Shown piece after piece: positions 20,290 through 30,866 of a stretch of 64,000 bases of DNA; the first letter of the stretch is position 1; each line of letters starts with the position of its first letter. Under the pieces are notes generated by a model. The model saw only the letters and a list, made by a program, of their open reading frames with translations, did not search any database and was not told the origin of the DNA. The DNA comes from Aphrocallistes beatrix (Eukaryota; Porifera; Hexactinellida; Sceptrulophora; Aphrocallistidae): assembly GCA_963281255.1 (NCBI GenBank), contig OY725492.1:4395571-4459570 (forward strand), written 5' to 3'. The position numbers and the translations under genes were made by a program.

Positions 20290-20985
20290 AGAATCTTAGG
20301 AATCACGCGGGCTGTTAGATTTTCTAGTTACCGCATCGGACGGATGTAGTATAGCATTATTAATGCCATGATGGCAGTTCTCTAAGGAGGTCCACTAAAA
20401 TGATCTTATTTGTTATTTGCAGTCAGATGTAACATGTTGGTGGCTAGTGGAGTGGGTAGCTACTTGTATAAATAAATAATCAAAGAATTGTAGAATGCAA
20501 TCGAGTTTAAGAGCCACTGTTTAGTGAATGTTAGCGTCCGACCACCGACAATTACGTGATTTGCCTACAAACCTAGAGGTAGCTTAATTTTAATAATCTG
20601 ATATCTAAGAAATTGTATTAATAATGCCACTGATCGGCATCAAGTCTTGAATCTGGATTAAATATTTGTTATATTCTATGTTGGTACTTTATTCGCTAAT
20701 ATATAACTCCACAATGATTTTGGGACAGACGTATTTAACTGGACCAAATCAGCATATTATATATCCTCTGGGTTTATGGAAAGTCTGCACACTATTTCTG
20801 GAAACTAATGGGATATTAATTAATTTCAATTAAATACTTCCTGAGTGTCAATATGTATTTTTGCCTTCAAAAATTTCATAACATCATCATTTTGTTTGTA
20901 TTCATCTTAAGCAACTTCACACTAACTAGACTAAAACGTAGCTACAATTAATTTTACCTCAGACACTAAGTCTGCGTTCATTTTA

Positions 20986-21927
20986 ATGGAAGATCAGTTC
21001 AGACAAAATAATATCAACAATCTTCTTGTTAGCACTGCTAAACACAGAAATTCTGGAGATTTCGAGACAGACCCTAAACGCCCTTGTTTGGAAAAGCCTG
21101 TCGATTCTAAACTCAATCCCATTCTTATAGCACCTCAATATGATACATTCCAACACCTCATTGCTGTTGATGAACCTATATTGGAGACACCGCATGGTGT
21201 CTCTATAGACGAGGATAGAGGACATATTTATGTGGCAGACTGGTACAAATGTCGGATTAAAATATTCTCTGAGACAGGTGACATTGTCTATAAATTCCTT
21301 ACTAGCTCCACGCCATATGGTATTCTCGTCGTTGAAGACAGAGTTTATGTCACGGATAGGGGACTTCATAAGCTCTCCATGTATTCAATTCCAGATTACC
21401 AAATGATATCACAAGTCGGAGAGTTGGGATCTGGAAGCGAACAGTTCGATTATCCTCACAATCTCTCTTTATCTCCAGATAAACATATCTATGTAGCAGA
21501 TAATATGAACGACAGACTCCAAGTCCTAGACTGCAACCTCCATTTCCAAGGATATTTCCGTCACAATTCTGTGGTAAAACCTTTAGACGTTAAATTCAAT
21601 AATTCTCAACTGTTTGTACTGACTGATGACAGCCCTTGTCTCCACATGTTCACTCTCTCAGGGGAATTTATACGCTCTATCATCACTAGAGGATTTTGCT
21701 TACAAATGAGTTTTTCTCTTTTCTTTTGTTTAGATGCGCACAGTAATATCGTGATTAGTGATTACTCAGATCTGGATATTAAGGTTTTTTCTTCTGAAGG
21801 GAAACTCTTGCACATTATTGACGTAATAGGACTTCCGCAAGGAACCGCAATACTCAAACAGACTAAGCTAGTATCTGTGTCTCATAAAGTAGGAGAGTTT
21901 TCCCGTCTCTCCATATTTTCTACTTAA
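20986..21927 (+). CDS. MEDQ-type NHL-repeat protein (copy 3)
   Basis: 313 residues, single exon, six NHL blades after a 65-residue N-terminal segment. Blade 1 is IYVADWYKCRIKIF and blade 2 VYVTDRGLHKLSMY; blade 3 is the most divergent of the array (IYVADNMNDRLQVLDCNLHF, with a different start to blade 4, QGYFRHNSVV). The last blade (GLPQGTAILKQTKLVSVSHK) is shared with the pseudogene at 15707. The basic patch here reads KRPCLEK, so the Arg is replaced by Cys. The promoter/leader block is conserved. Confidence 0.85.
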   Translation: MEDQFRQNNINNLLVSTAKHRNSGDFETDPKRPCLEKPVDSKLNPILIAPQYDTFQHLIAVDEPILETPHGVSIDEDRGHIYVADWYKCRIKIFSETGDIVYKFLTSSTPYGILVVEDRVYVTDRGLHKLSMYSIPDYQMISQVGELGSGSEQFDYPHNLSLSPDKHIYVADNMNDRLQVLDCNLHFQGYFRHNSVVKPLDVKFNNSQLFVLTDDSPCLHMFTLSGEFIRSIITRGFCLQMSFSLFFCLDAHSNIVISDYSDLDIKVFSSEGKLLHIIDVIGLPQGTAILKQTKLVSVSHKVGEFSRLSIFST

Positions 21928-22079
21928 TAGTTATTATTGTAAATGATGTTGTTATTGTTAACCCATTAGTTTTTCTTAAACAATCTAGTAGTTAGGACTA
22001 GTCAGTAGTATGTAACAATATCTAATTAAATTCTTTTCTGTGTGCGATTTATTAGTGACTAATTCACATCTCTTTCTTC

Positions 22080-23259
22080 GCGTTAAAACTACGACTACGG
22101 GAGTCTGAACATTCCACCCCTCAAGGGAGGCGAGCTGATTGTAGGTTCAGAAAAGTCCTTCCGCGTAGCTGTAGCACTCCTTCTCGCTCGAGAAGAAGGA
22201 CAGAACTGTCAGTAGGGTTACTTCCAGCCTACATCTGCCGCTGGCTATCCGAACGGGAAACGCTAAAGACGCAGTGAGTGAGGCGAAAGACTTGGCGACT
22301 CTTATCTAGTGCCTCAACCCGCCAGTTGACCCACAGCAAGTCCTACTCATCTTCTGTCGTGGAGATTGGGAAGCTGGAGTCCCCATCGATGAATATTTCT
22401 ACTAACTGATCGCCGTAGCTTCAAGATGCTGTAGTTCTATTGTGGATTGCATGCTTGGTGTTAACAAGCCAAGTGCCCCAGACTGTTCAAAACTCCCCAA
22501 AGCAGTTGTTCCCAACCTGGGGTCCATGGACCCTTTAGTGGTCCACAGAAAATATCAGAGGATCCACAGGATTCGAGATTTTGTAGGAGGGGGTCCACAG
22601 TAAAAAAAAGTTGAAAACCGCTGCTCTAAAGGAATGGATGGCTATTCAAGACGAAGTCACAAAGTCTCTCGCCTGAGAATTCCTTATAATAGTCCGCAAA
22701 ACTATGACCGAGAGAGGATTCCGTTGGACCGTGGTAATTGTGAACTGAGTCGTCTGATCAAAGTGCGTCCAATTCAAGACGGGGCGTTAGGGTGGCACCT
22801 ACCATAGCAAGATGATGAGAAGCTCAGAATTAGAAGTTTGATGCAGGCCGAGGCAGGTGCTCCTTCCGAACAAGTAAATGTATTAAAGATACTAGGCATT
22901 TTCAGCGGAGTTCAAACCAATTCAACCGACATTGTAGTAAACAAAGCCACGATGGTAGGGATTGCTACTCGAACAGAGAAGTTCTAACAATTGATCCCCC
23001 AAAGCAGTATAAAGCGAATAGGAATGATATCCAGTCAAGTGTCGTCATTCGCGTGAGTCTGAACGGATACTCCACCCAACCTCTCCTTGATTCGGGGGTG
23101 TGGATGTACGATCGCTCAAAACTATCGGCTTGGATTACAAACCCAGACGAAGTAGGGTACACGGTGTGTGTGCTACGCCATTCGAAACTATGGGTGGGTA
23201 GAATTGTGCGTCGATATGTGAGAAGGGGAGGTACTGATCCACAAGTTTACGGTACTTAG
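22080..23259 (+). mobile_element. decayed LTR-type retroelement with protease motif
   Basis: Base composition changes sharply from the flanks. From about 22980 to 23259 a frame is open and reads VVIRVSLNGYSTQPLLDSGV, the pattern of a retropepsin active site (hydrophobic strand, then LLDSG). A stop ends it soon after. Another short frame near 22631-22806 (MDGYSRRSHKVSRLRIPYNS) is unrecognised. No reverse transcriptase or clear LTR pair was found, so it is a remnant; a Ty3-type origin is a guess. Confidence 0.45.
22503..22623. mobile_element. hAT MITE inside the retroelement remnant
   Basis: Starts CAGTTGTTCCCAACCTGGGG and ends GTTGAAAACCGCTG. The flanks CCCCAAAG and CTCTAAAG match at 6 of 8 bases, both differences being C/T. 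GGTCCATGGACC and GGTCCACAG are typical of this widespread type. Confidence 0.7.
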
Positions 23260-23646
23260 GAGTCCAGAACCAACAGTAATTCTGGGAAGGATTTCCTCAG
23301 GAGATCCACTACAAATCTTGAATCTGAATTTAATATTATGTTATATTATATTATATTATATGTATGTGCTTCTTTTGACAAAAGATGTACGTAACTCTAC
23401 AATGAACAATGATAAGTTTTAGAACATATTTATATTTTGTGGTCTATGGAAATCTCAACACTATTTTTGGGAATTCAAGGGATTAATTACAATTGGACAC
23501 TCCCGACTATCCATATGTATTTTATCTCCAAAAAATTTCATAACATTTTCATTTTGTCTGTACTTATCTTGAGCAACTTCACACTAACTAGACTAAACTT
23601 AGCTACAATTAATTTTGCCTCAGACACTAAATCTGCGTTCATTGTA

Positions 23647-24594
23647 ATGGAAGATCAGTTCGGACAGAATACAATCAACAATCCACTTGTTAGCACTGCT
23701 AAACACAGAAATTCTGGAGATTTCGAAACAGACCCTAAACGCCCTCGTTTGGAAAAGACTTACGATTCTAAAATCAATCCCATTCTTATAACACCTCAAT
23801 ATGATACATTCCAACACCTCATTGCTGTTGCTGAACCTATATTAGAGACACCACAGGGTGTCTTTATAGACGAGGATAGAGGACATATTTATATGGCTGA
23901 TTGCTACAGTGATCGGATTAAAATATTCTCTGAGACAGGTGACGTTGTCAATTACTTCCATACTAGCTACAATCCATATGGTGTTCTCATCGTTGAAGAC
24001 AGAGTTTATGTCATGGATTGGGGACCTCATAAACTCTCCATGTATTCAATTCCAGATTACCAAATGATATCACAAGTCGGAGAGTTGGGATCTGGAAGCG
24101 AACAGTTCGATCATCCTCAAAATCTCTCCTTATCTCCAGATAAACATATCTATGTTGCTGATTGTGATAACAACAGACTACAAATCCTAGACGTTAACCT
24201 TAGTTTCAAAGGAAGATTTCAACACCCTTCTATGACAAATCCTGTAGATGTTAAGTTCAGTCATTCTCAACTGTTCGTACTGACTAAGACCAACCCTTGT
24301 CTCCACATATTCACTCTCTCGAAGGAATTTGTGCGCTCTATCATCACTAGAGGACCTGGCCTACAAACTAGGTCATCTTATTTCTTTTGTTTAGATGCAC
24401 AAAATAATATCGTGATTAGTGACTACTCAGATCAGAATATTAAGGTTTTTTCTTCTGAAGGGAGACTCTTGCACATAATCGATGATGGAGCAGGATTTAC
24501 TCCGCAAGGAGTCGCAATACTCAAACAGACTAAGTTAGTATCTGTGTCTCATGAAATAGGAGGATCTAGTCGTCTCGCTATATTTTTTACTTAA
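23647..24594 (+). CDS. MEDQ-type NHL-repeat protein (copy 4)
   Basis: 315 residues from the family start MEDQFGQN. The frame is open a further 70 codons upstream to 23437, but that part overlaps the conserved non-coding leader of the other copies, so it is rejected as coding. Six NHL blades: IYMADCYSDRIKIF, VYVMDWGPHKLSMY, IYVADCDNNRLQILDVNLSF, LFVLTKTNPCLHIF, NIVISDYSDQNIKVF, and a last blade ending RLAIFFT. The basic patch is PKRPRLEK. Blades 4-5 (RGPGLQTRSSYFFCLDA) are the same as in copies 5 and 6. Confidence 0.85.
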   Translation: MEDQFGQNTINNPLVSTAKHRNSGDFETDPKRPRLEKTYDSKINPILITPQYDTFQHLIAVAEPILETPQGVFIDEDRGHIYMADCYSDRIKIFSETGDVVNYFHTSYNPYGVLIVEDRVYVMDWGPHKLSMYSIPDYQMISQVGELGSGSEQFDHPQNLSLSPDKHIYVADCDNNRLQILDVNLSFKGRFQHPSMTNPVDVKFSHSQLFVLTKTNPCLHIFTLSKEFVRSIITRGPGLQTRSSYFFCLDAQNNIVISDYSDQNIKVFSSEGRLLHIIDDGAGFTPQGVAILKQTKLVSVSHEIGGSSRLAIFFT

Positions 24595-25256
24595 TAGTTG
24601 TCACTTTCAAAACCAGCTTAATTAGACCTAATTTCAAGTAGTTTTAATGCAGATTTCGAATGTAATATTTATGAAGTGCTGCCTAGTGATGTATCTAACT
24701 ATCCCTCAGGAGGTGTCAACTCCCTTGAAAATATTTTCGATCCTTTAAACTTCCCCAATGGACAGGATCCACTCCTGTTGTTAAGCTAGTATGATTGGTT
24801 GTTTATACTTAGAAGCACACTCCCAATCTGTCGTTGAGGTGTATCCTTACTTTAAGAATTGTCTTAGCTGTCAAAAATTGTTTTTAACTTGTACTGTATA
24901 ATATGTTATCTTATCCGGTATTCTATGCAGGTATTATTCGCACAGAATATCTTAGTCAGTTTGAATATTACGCCACAAAGAGTTATAACCATGCAAGTAT
25001 TTACAGGTCCAAATCAAATACATTTGTCTTTTTTGGTTTTTGGATGATCTAAACACTGTTTATGAATTAAAATTAATAAATAATGGCAAGCAACGCTGGC
25101 AAGTAGTCGAATGTTGGGATCACACTCCCATCCCGTATGTGACAGTTTCAATAGTAGCTTCGGAATTGTCCTATATACTTTAAGTATATTATATCTACGT
25201 ATGCAGGTGCTTCTTTCACTGAAATGATATAACTCCAAAATAAGTATTAGACCATA

Positions 25257-25952
25257 CGGATTACATATTTGTCGGCTAGCCGACATATAAGCAAATGTGG
25301 CCACCAAATAAGGATTCTCATGCGTTATTATGCATGTTTATCAGCCATATAAGCAAAAAATGGCCGTCATCTAAGGGGAGTATGACACTTGTGTACAGAG
25401 ACAGTTGTGTACAAGCATTAGAAAGATACGTAGTTGTAGACAGCCCTAATAATATCAGTGGTTCTCTAACTAGGGTACTAGAGGTACACCAGTGTAACGT
25501 AGGGTATTTGGGTACAGAAGTAACCGCGACCTGTGAATATAAGTTGAATCGTGAACTGTATTTATCTACTTCTTTGGTTTCTGAACACATAATATAGTAA
25601 TCTGTGTTGTTTAAAAACAAAAAAACAGGTAAGAATATTTTTAAAACTCATATTCACAGGTCGCGGTTAATTCTGTACCCAAATACCCTACGTTACACTG
25701 GTGTACCTCTAGTACCCTAGTTAGAGAACCACTGATATTATTAGGGCTGTCTACAACTACGTATCTTTCTAATTCTTGTAAACAACTGTCTCTGTACACA
25801 AGTGTCATACTCCCCTTAGATGACGGCCATTTTTGCTTATATGGCTGCTAAACATACATAATAACGCATGAATCCTTATATGGCGGCTAGGAATAGGTGT
25901 GCATGAACTATCCTTATATGGCGGCCATATTTGCTCATATGTAAGTAATCCG
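25257..25952. mobile_element. foldback transposon with 9-bp target duplication (Mutator-like)
   Basis: Arms 25257-25541 and 25651-25952 are near-identical inverted copies around a loop of about 110 bases. Both ends are flanked by TAGACCATA (25248-25256, 25953-25961). The duplicated flank near 28188 has the site without the element (TATTAGACCGTATAAG). A 9-bp duplication and long inverted ends fit Mutator-like elements. Open frames of about 100 codons on both strands are symmetry artefacts. Confidence 0.85.
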
Positions 25953-26112
25953 TAGACCATATAAGTATTTAGCAGAGCACAATCATCCTATTTATATTTT
26001 TAGTTTATGGATACTCTAAACAGAATTTTTGAAAACTCGAAGGGTATTGATTATTACAATTTGACACTACCTGAATATCCATATGTATTATTATCTCCAA
26101 AATATTCCATAA

Positions 26113-26216
26113 CATTATCATTTTGTTTGTATTCATCTTAAGCAACTTCACACTAACTAGACTAAAACGTAGCTACAATTAATTTTACCTCACACACTAG
26201 ATCTGCGTTCATTGTA
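26113..26216 (+). promoter_or_regulatory. conserved promoter/leader block of MEDQ-type NHL genes
   Basis: About 100 bases up to the ATG are nearly invariant in all seven copies: TCATTTTGTTTGTATTCATC, CAACTTCACACTAACTAGAC, GTAGCTACAATTAATTTTAC, CTCAGACACT, GCGTTCATTGTA. Equivalents end at 15706, 18706, 20985, 23646, 28646 and 31239. No TATA box is evident, in contrast to the MASAELV-type genes. Confidence 0.6.
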
Positions 26217-27170
26217 ATGGAAGATCAGTTCGGACAGAATACAATCAGCAATCCACTTGTTAACACTGCTAAACACAGAAATTCAGGAGATTTCGAAGAA
26301 TACCCTAAATGCCCTCATTTGGAAAATACTGGCGATTCTAACATCAAACTCCCCCTTATGATACCTCAATATGATACATTCCAATACCTCATTGCTGTTG
26401 CTAAACCTATATTTAAGATGGGCTCGCGGGGTATCTTTATAGACGAGGATAGAGGACACATTTATGTGGTAGACCACTCCAGGGATCGGATTCAAATATT
26501 CTCTGAGACAGGTGACAGTGTCAATTTCTTTTATACTTGCTTCAGTCCACATGGTGTTCTCGTAGTTGAAGACAGGGTTTATGTAATGGATCGGGGTCCT
26601 CATAAATTGTCCATGTTTTCAACTCCATATCACGAAATGATATCACAAGTCGGAGGGAGGGGATCTGGAAGCGAACAGTTCGATCAACCTCACAATCTCT
26701 CCTTATCTCCAGATAAACATATCTATGTAGCTGATTGTAATAATAGTAGACTACAAATCCTAGACTGCAACCTTCATTTCAAGGGAACTTTCCAACACCC
26801 TTCTATGACAAATCCTTTAGACATTAAGTTCAGTCATTCTCAACTGTTCGTACTGACCATTAACGATCCTTGTCTCCACATATTCACTCTCTCGAAGGAA
26901 TTTGTACGCTCTATCATCACTAGAGGACCTGGCCTACAAACTAGGTCATCTTATTTCTTTTGTTTAGATGCACACAATAATATCGTGATTAGTGACTACT
27001 CAGATCAGAATATTAAGGTTTTTTCTTCTGAAGGGAAACTCTTGCACATAATCGATGATGGAGCAGGATTTCATCCGCTAGGAGTCGCAATACTCAAACA
27101 GACTAAGTTAGTATTTGTGTCTTATAAAAGCGGAGAATCTGGTCGTCTCTATATATTTTCTAACTATTAG
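26217..27170 (+). CDS. MEDQ-type NHL-repeat protein (copy 5)
   Basis: 317 residues, single exon. The most divergent first two blades of the array: IYVVDHSRDRIQIF, then FFYTCFSPHGVLVVEDRVYV and MDRGPHKLSMFSTPYHEM, where others have IPDYQM. Blades 3-6 follow the family (IYVADCNNSRLQIL, LFVLTINDPCLHIF, NIVISDYSDQNIKVF). The basic patch is changed to KCPHLEN, so any nuclear signal seen in siblings is lost. It ends IFSNY like copy 6. Confidence 0.85.
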   Translation: MEDQFGQNTISNPLVNTAKHRNSGDFEEYPKCPHLENTGDSNIKLPLMIPQYDTFQYLIAVAKPIFKMGSRGIFIDEDRGHIYVVDHSRDRIQIFSETGDSVNFFYTCFSPHGVLVVEDRVYVMDRGPHKLSMFSTPYHEMISQVGGRGSGSEQFDQPHNLSLSPDKHIYVADCNNSRLQILDCNLHFKGTFQHPSMTNPLDIKFSHSQLFVLTINDPCLHIFTLSKEFVRSIITRGPGLQTRSSYFFCLDAHNNIVISDYSDQNIKVFSSEGKLLHIIDDGAGFHPLGVAILKQTKLVFVSYKSGESGRLYIFSNY

Positions 27171-27644
27171 TTGTCACTTTCTAAACCAGCTTAATTAGAC
27201 CTAATTTCAAGTATTTTTTGTGCAGATTTATATTGTAATATTTATGAAGTGCTGCCTAGTGTTACATCTAACTATCCTCAGGAGGTGTTAGCTCTCTTGA
27301 AAATATTTTCGATCCCTTAATTAATAATATATATATCCCTCCGTTGTCCCTGGGATATGCCTCATCATTTCCGGTTTAAGCCATTTTGGGCGGGAATCCA
27401 TAAAAATTCAGGGTATTTACTATATATAGAAAAACCCCAAGCCATCCGGAGGACATTATTAACCTCCCCCACTGAACAGGATCCACTCCTGTTGTTAAGC
27501 TAGTATGATTGGTTGCTTATAGTACTTACAAAATTCTGATAGAAGCCCACTCCCAACTTGTTATTGAGGTCTGTCCTTACTTTAAGAATTGTCTTAGCTG
27601 TCAAAAGTTGTTTTTAAACTTGTAATATAGTATAATACTTGGGG

Positions 27645-28062
27645 TATTCAAAAAGTTCTAATCCCATATCTGTATCTCAAATGATAGTGAAAATAGGATA
27701 TTTTCGATTTGTCCATTGTATTAGTTATGGGATCAGCTCCAAATGTATATATCGGTTTATTTTAAGAGGACAATTATTGTAGTTCCTACATTATATTTTT
27801 CTACATCGATTTAAGGTTGTCCCTTTGAACGTGATTTTTGGGTTCCCTTTGGTATAATTCAGTTCTGAGCAAATTTGGATTAAAACTGATCCCTCCATCA
27901 AATTCTACGCATAAATCGAATTATCTGAAATGTTCGCCGGGTCTCCTAGTGATGATTGAGTGTACAAATTAGTTTTAGGCTGAGGGAATAATGTATTTTG
28001 AAGTGGTTTAATTCCATTTTTGTCTCACTTTTTAAGTGGCCAAAATTGATCAAAAATCCATC
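27645..28062 (+). repeat. dispersed repeat, full-length copy
   Basis: It begins ATTCAAAAAGTTCTAATCCC and ends near CAAAAATCCAT. Related sequence lies at 17055-17222 and, inverted, at 17395-18517. The flank after it (GGATCACACTCCCATCCCGT) rejoins the sequence at 25113, which has no element. The class is unknown. Confidence 0.6.
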
Positions 28063-28236
28063 GGATCACACTCCCATCCCGTATGTGAGGGTTTCAATAG
28101 TAACTTCGGAATTGTCTTATATACATAATAGTATGTTATGTCTACGTATGCAAGTGCCACTTTCACTGACAAGATATATCTCTAAAATGAGTATTAGACC
28201 GTATAAGTATTTAACAGAGCACAATCAACCTACTAC

Positions 28237-28423
28237 AGTAGTATTCGGTTAGTACGTACGAGGATAATACGTTCTTCGCTTTAGTACGTACTAATTTTCT
28301 GAACCAAAACCAATCTACCTCTAATATAGATTTCTATGTAGTTCAAACTCGGCTATACGTACTTGCGGATAGTACGTACTAATAATTTATTCCCAGAGGG
28401 TGCGTCTTATCCGAGTTCTACTG
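28237..28423. mobile_element. MITE, TA target, with empty site
   Basis: Ends CAGTAGTATTCGGTTAGTAC and the complement of GTGCGTCTTATCCGAGTTCTACTG; TA at 28235-28236 and 28424-28425. The duplicated flank near 25990 reads straight through (CAATCATCCTATTTATATTT), confirming insertion after duplication. Confidence 0.85.
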
Positions 28424-28646
28424 TATTTATATTTTTAGTTTATGGACACTCTAAACAGAATTTTTGAAAACTCGAAGGATATTGATTAATTACATTTGGA
28501 CACTCCCTGAGTATCAATATTTATTTTATCTTCAAAATATTCCATAACATTATCATTTTGTTTGTATTCATCTTAAGCAACTTCACACTAACTAGACTAA
28601 AACGTAACTACAATTAGTTTTACCTCAGACACTCGGGTTCATTGTA

Positions 28647-29591
28647 ATGGGTAATCAGATCAAACAAAATACAATCAGCAATCCACTTGTTAGCACTGCT
28701 AAACACCGGAATTCAGGAGATTTCGAAGAATACCCTATACACCCCCTTTTGGAGACTGACGATTCCAGCATCAATCCTATCCTAATAACACCTCAATATG
28801 ATACATTCCAGCACCTCATTGTTGTTAAAAAACCTATATTAGATGGACCTCTGAGTGTTTCTATAGACGAGGATAGAGGACACATTTATGTGGTAGAACG
28901 CTACAGTAATCGTATTATAGTATTCTCTGAGACAGGTGACTATGTTAGCTACTTTCCTACTAGCTCCAGTCCACATGGTATTCTCATTGTTGATGAGAGA
29001 GTTTATGTTACAGATTCCAGACTTCATAAACTCTCCATGTATTCAATTCCAGATTATCCAATGATATCACAAGTCGGAGGGAAGGGATCTGGAAGAGAAC
29101 AGTTCGTTCATCCTCAAAATCTCTCCTTATCTCCAGATAAACATATCTATGTTGCTGATTGTAATAACAACAGACTACAAATCCTAGACTTTAACCTTCA
29201 TTTCAAAGGAACTTTCCACCACCCTTCTATGACAAATCCTGTAGACATTAAGTTCAGTCATTCTCAACTGTTCGTTCTGACTAAGGCCAACCCTTGTCTC
29301 CACATATTCACTCTCTCAAGGGAATTTGTACGCTCTATCATCACTAGAGGACCTGGCCTACAAACTAGGTCATCTTATTTCTTTTGTTTAGATGCACAAA
29401 ATAATATCGTGATTAGTGACTACCCAGATCAGATTATAAAAGTTTTTTCTTCTCAAGGGAAACTTTTGCATACAATCGATGATGGAGCACGGAATCTTCC
29501 GCTAGGAATCGCAATACTCAAACAGACTAAGTTAGTATCTGTGTCTCATAGAGGAGTATCTGGTCGTCTCTCTATATTTTCTAACTATTAG
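28647..29591 (+). CDS. MEDQ-type NHL-repeat protein (copy 6)
   Basis: 314 residues, single exon; the start reads MGNQIKQNTISNPLV instead of MEDQ. The basic patch is lost (EEYPIHPLLETDD). Blade 1 IYVVERYSNRIIVF, blade 2 VYVTDSRLHKLSMY (close to the pseudogene at 15707), blade 3 IYVADCNNNRLQILDFNLHF, blades 4-5 like copies 4 and 5 (RGPGLQTRSSYFFCLDA), and the end IFSNY as in copy 5. This patchwork of similarities argues for gene conversion among copies. Confidence 0.85.
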   Translation: MGNQIKQNTISNPLVSTAKHRNSGDFEEYPIHPLLETDDSSINPILITPQYDTFQHLIVVKKPILDGPLSVSIDEDRGHIYVVERYSNRIIVFSETGDYVSYFPTSSSPHGILIVDERVYVTDSRLHKLSMYSIPDYPMISQVGGKGSGREQFVHPQNLSLSPDKHIYVADCNNNRLQILDFNLHFKGTFHHPSMTNPVDIKFSHSQLFVLTKANPCLHIFTLSREFVRSIITRGPGLQTRSSYFFCLDAQNNIVISDYPDQIIKVFSSQGKLLHTIDDGARNLPLGIAILKQTKLVSVSHRGVSGRLSIFSNY

Positions 29592-29853
29592 TTGTCACTT
29601 TCTAAAACAGATTAATTAGACCTAATTTCAAGTATTTTTTGTGCAGATTTTGATTGTAATATTTATGAAGTGCTGCCTAGTGTTACATTTAACTATCCTC
29701 AAGAGGTGTCAACTCCCTTGAAAATATTTTCGATCCTTTAAACCTCCACAATGGACAGGATCCACCCCTTTTGTTGGCCTAGTATGATTAGTTGCTTATA
29801 GTACGTACTTACAAAAATCTGTTAGAAGCACACTCCCAACCTGTCGTTGAGGT

Positions 29854-30318
29854 CAGGGGTGTAATGTAGGGGGAGCGGGGGGGAGCGCGGCGCTCCACCC
29901 CTACAAATTCAAGGGGGAGCACGCTCCCTCACTACAAATTTAAGGGGGATCGGCGCTCCTTCACTTTAACTTGACGATTATTATTACCTATAGAATCGTT
30001 TGCCAAGAATGGATTGCTGTTTTTTAATGTACTGAAAGCATACATGCTAACCTCTGCATGCAAAATAACGGGACATAAGTAGTACTTTTAGCGGGACATT
30101 GAGTTATATCGCGGGTCATCGTATATTTGTATTATACCTGTAGGCTGAAAAAGCGGGACAATTAAAATTTTTGCAACGATTTCGCTCGACATAGCTCTCT
30201 AAGCCTCTCTTCATATGTCCGAAAAAGCGAAATATTTTTTTGGGGAGCGCTTATAAAAGAATATATTATATTCTTTTATAATCGCTCCCCCAAAAGAAAT
30301 TTGAGCACTACACCCCTG
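29854..30318. mobile_element. hAT-type non-autonomous element with empty site
   Basis: Ends CAGGGGTGTAATG and the complement of GCACTACACCCCTG; duplication GTTGAGGT at 29846-29853 and GTTGAGAT at 30319-30326. Duplicated flanks near 24832 and 27563 lack it. Inside is a perfect-looking hairpin (GGGGAGCG...CGCTCCCC at about 30242-30288) and tandem GGGGGAGC motifs. No transposase frame. Confidence 0.8.
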
Positions 30319-30722
30319 GTTGAGATGTATCCTTACTTTAAGAATTGTCTTAGCTGTCAAAAATTGTTTTTAACTTGTACTGTATAATATGTTATCTTAT
30401 ATCGGTATTCTGAGCAGGTATTATTCGCCCAGAATATCTTAGTCAGTTTGAATATTGCGCCACAAAGAGTTATAACCATGCAAGTATTTACAGATCCAAA
30501 TCAAATACATTTATCTTTTTTGGTTTTGGATGATCTAAACAATGTTTTAGAAAAGGAATAAATATTAATTTCAGTCCTTTTGCTGACTCAATATGTTTGG
30601 TTGCTGATTGTACTAGCAAAGATCTGTTCTTTGGAAGCACTTTAAACTTGAATGTTAGCAAATAATATTATGTTATGTCATATGTTGGTGCTTTTTTCAC
30701 TGAGAAAATATACTGAGTAGTA

Positions 30723-30866
30723 ACTCCAACCCTTGTCTCCACATATTCACTCTCTCAGGGGAATTTATACGTTCTTATATCACTATGGGATCTTGCTTAC
30801 AAGACTCTTTGTTTCTTTTGCTTAAATGCACACAATAATATTGTGATTAGTATTCATTATATGAAT
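30723..30866 (+). pseudogene. fragment of a MEDQ-type NHL gene
   Basis: It matches the blade 4-5 region (CCTTGTCTCCACATATTCAC; then ATGCACACAATAATATTGTG) with frameshifts. Nothing of the gene survives on either side. Confidence 0.75.

Larger units (their letters stand above)
19652..20985. other. intergenic between NHL copies 2 and 3
   Basis: It contains a family A MITE (19982-20121), a short decayed coding start (20202-20289) and the duplicated flank about 20580-20670. The last 100 bases (from about 20883, ATTTTGTTTGTATTCATCTT) are the conserved promoter/leader. Otherwise nothing. Confidence 0.5.
21928..23646. other. intergenic with retroelement remnant
   Basis: AT-rich flank to about 22080, then a more GC-balanced insertion to about 23260 (described separately), then a TTATA microsatellite (23340-23361). 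The promoter/leader block of copy 4 runs from about 23545 and is itself open in frame with the gene. Confidence 0.5.
24595..26216. other. intergenic between NHL copies 4 and 5
   Basis: The 3' flank (24595-25060) is closely repeated after copies 5 and 6 (27171-27640, 29592-30540). It contains the foldback element 25257-25952. The final 100 bases before 26217 are the family promoter/leader. No gene. Confidence 0.5.
27171..28646. other. intergenic between NHL copies 5 and 6
   Basis: A duplicate of the flank after copy 4, carrying two insertions that the other lacks (27645-28062 and 28237-28423). A run TTAATAATATATATATCCC lies near 27319. Promoter/leader block from about 28550. No gene. Confidence 0.5.

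Noticed and set aside
23437..23646. 70-codon N-terminal extension of the NHL gene at 23647
   Set aside because: It covers the conserved non-coding leader; every other copy starts at MEDQ or its equivalent.
25295..25620. Two 100-codon frames on opposite strands
   Set aside because: Both lie in the foldback element and mirror each other.
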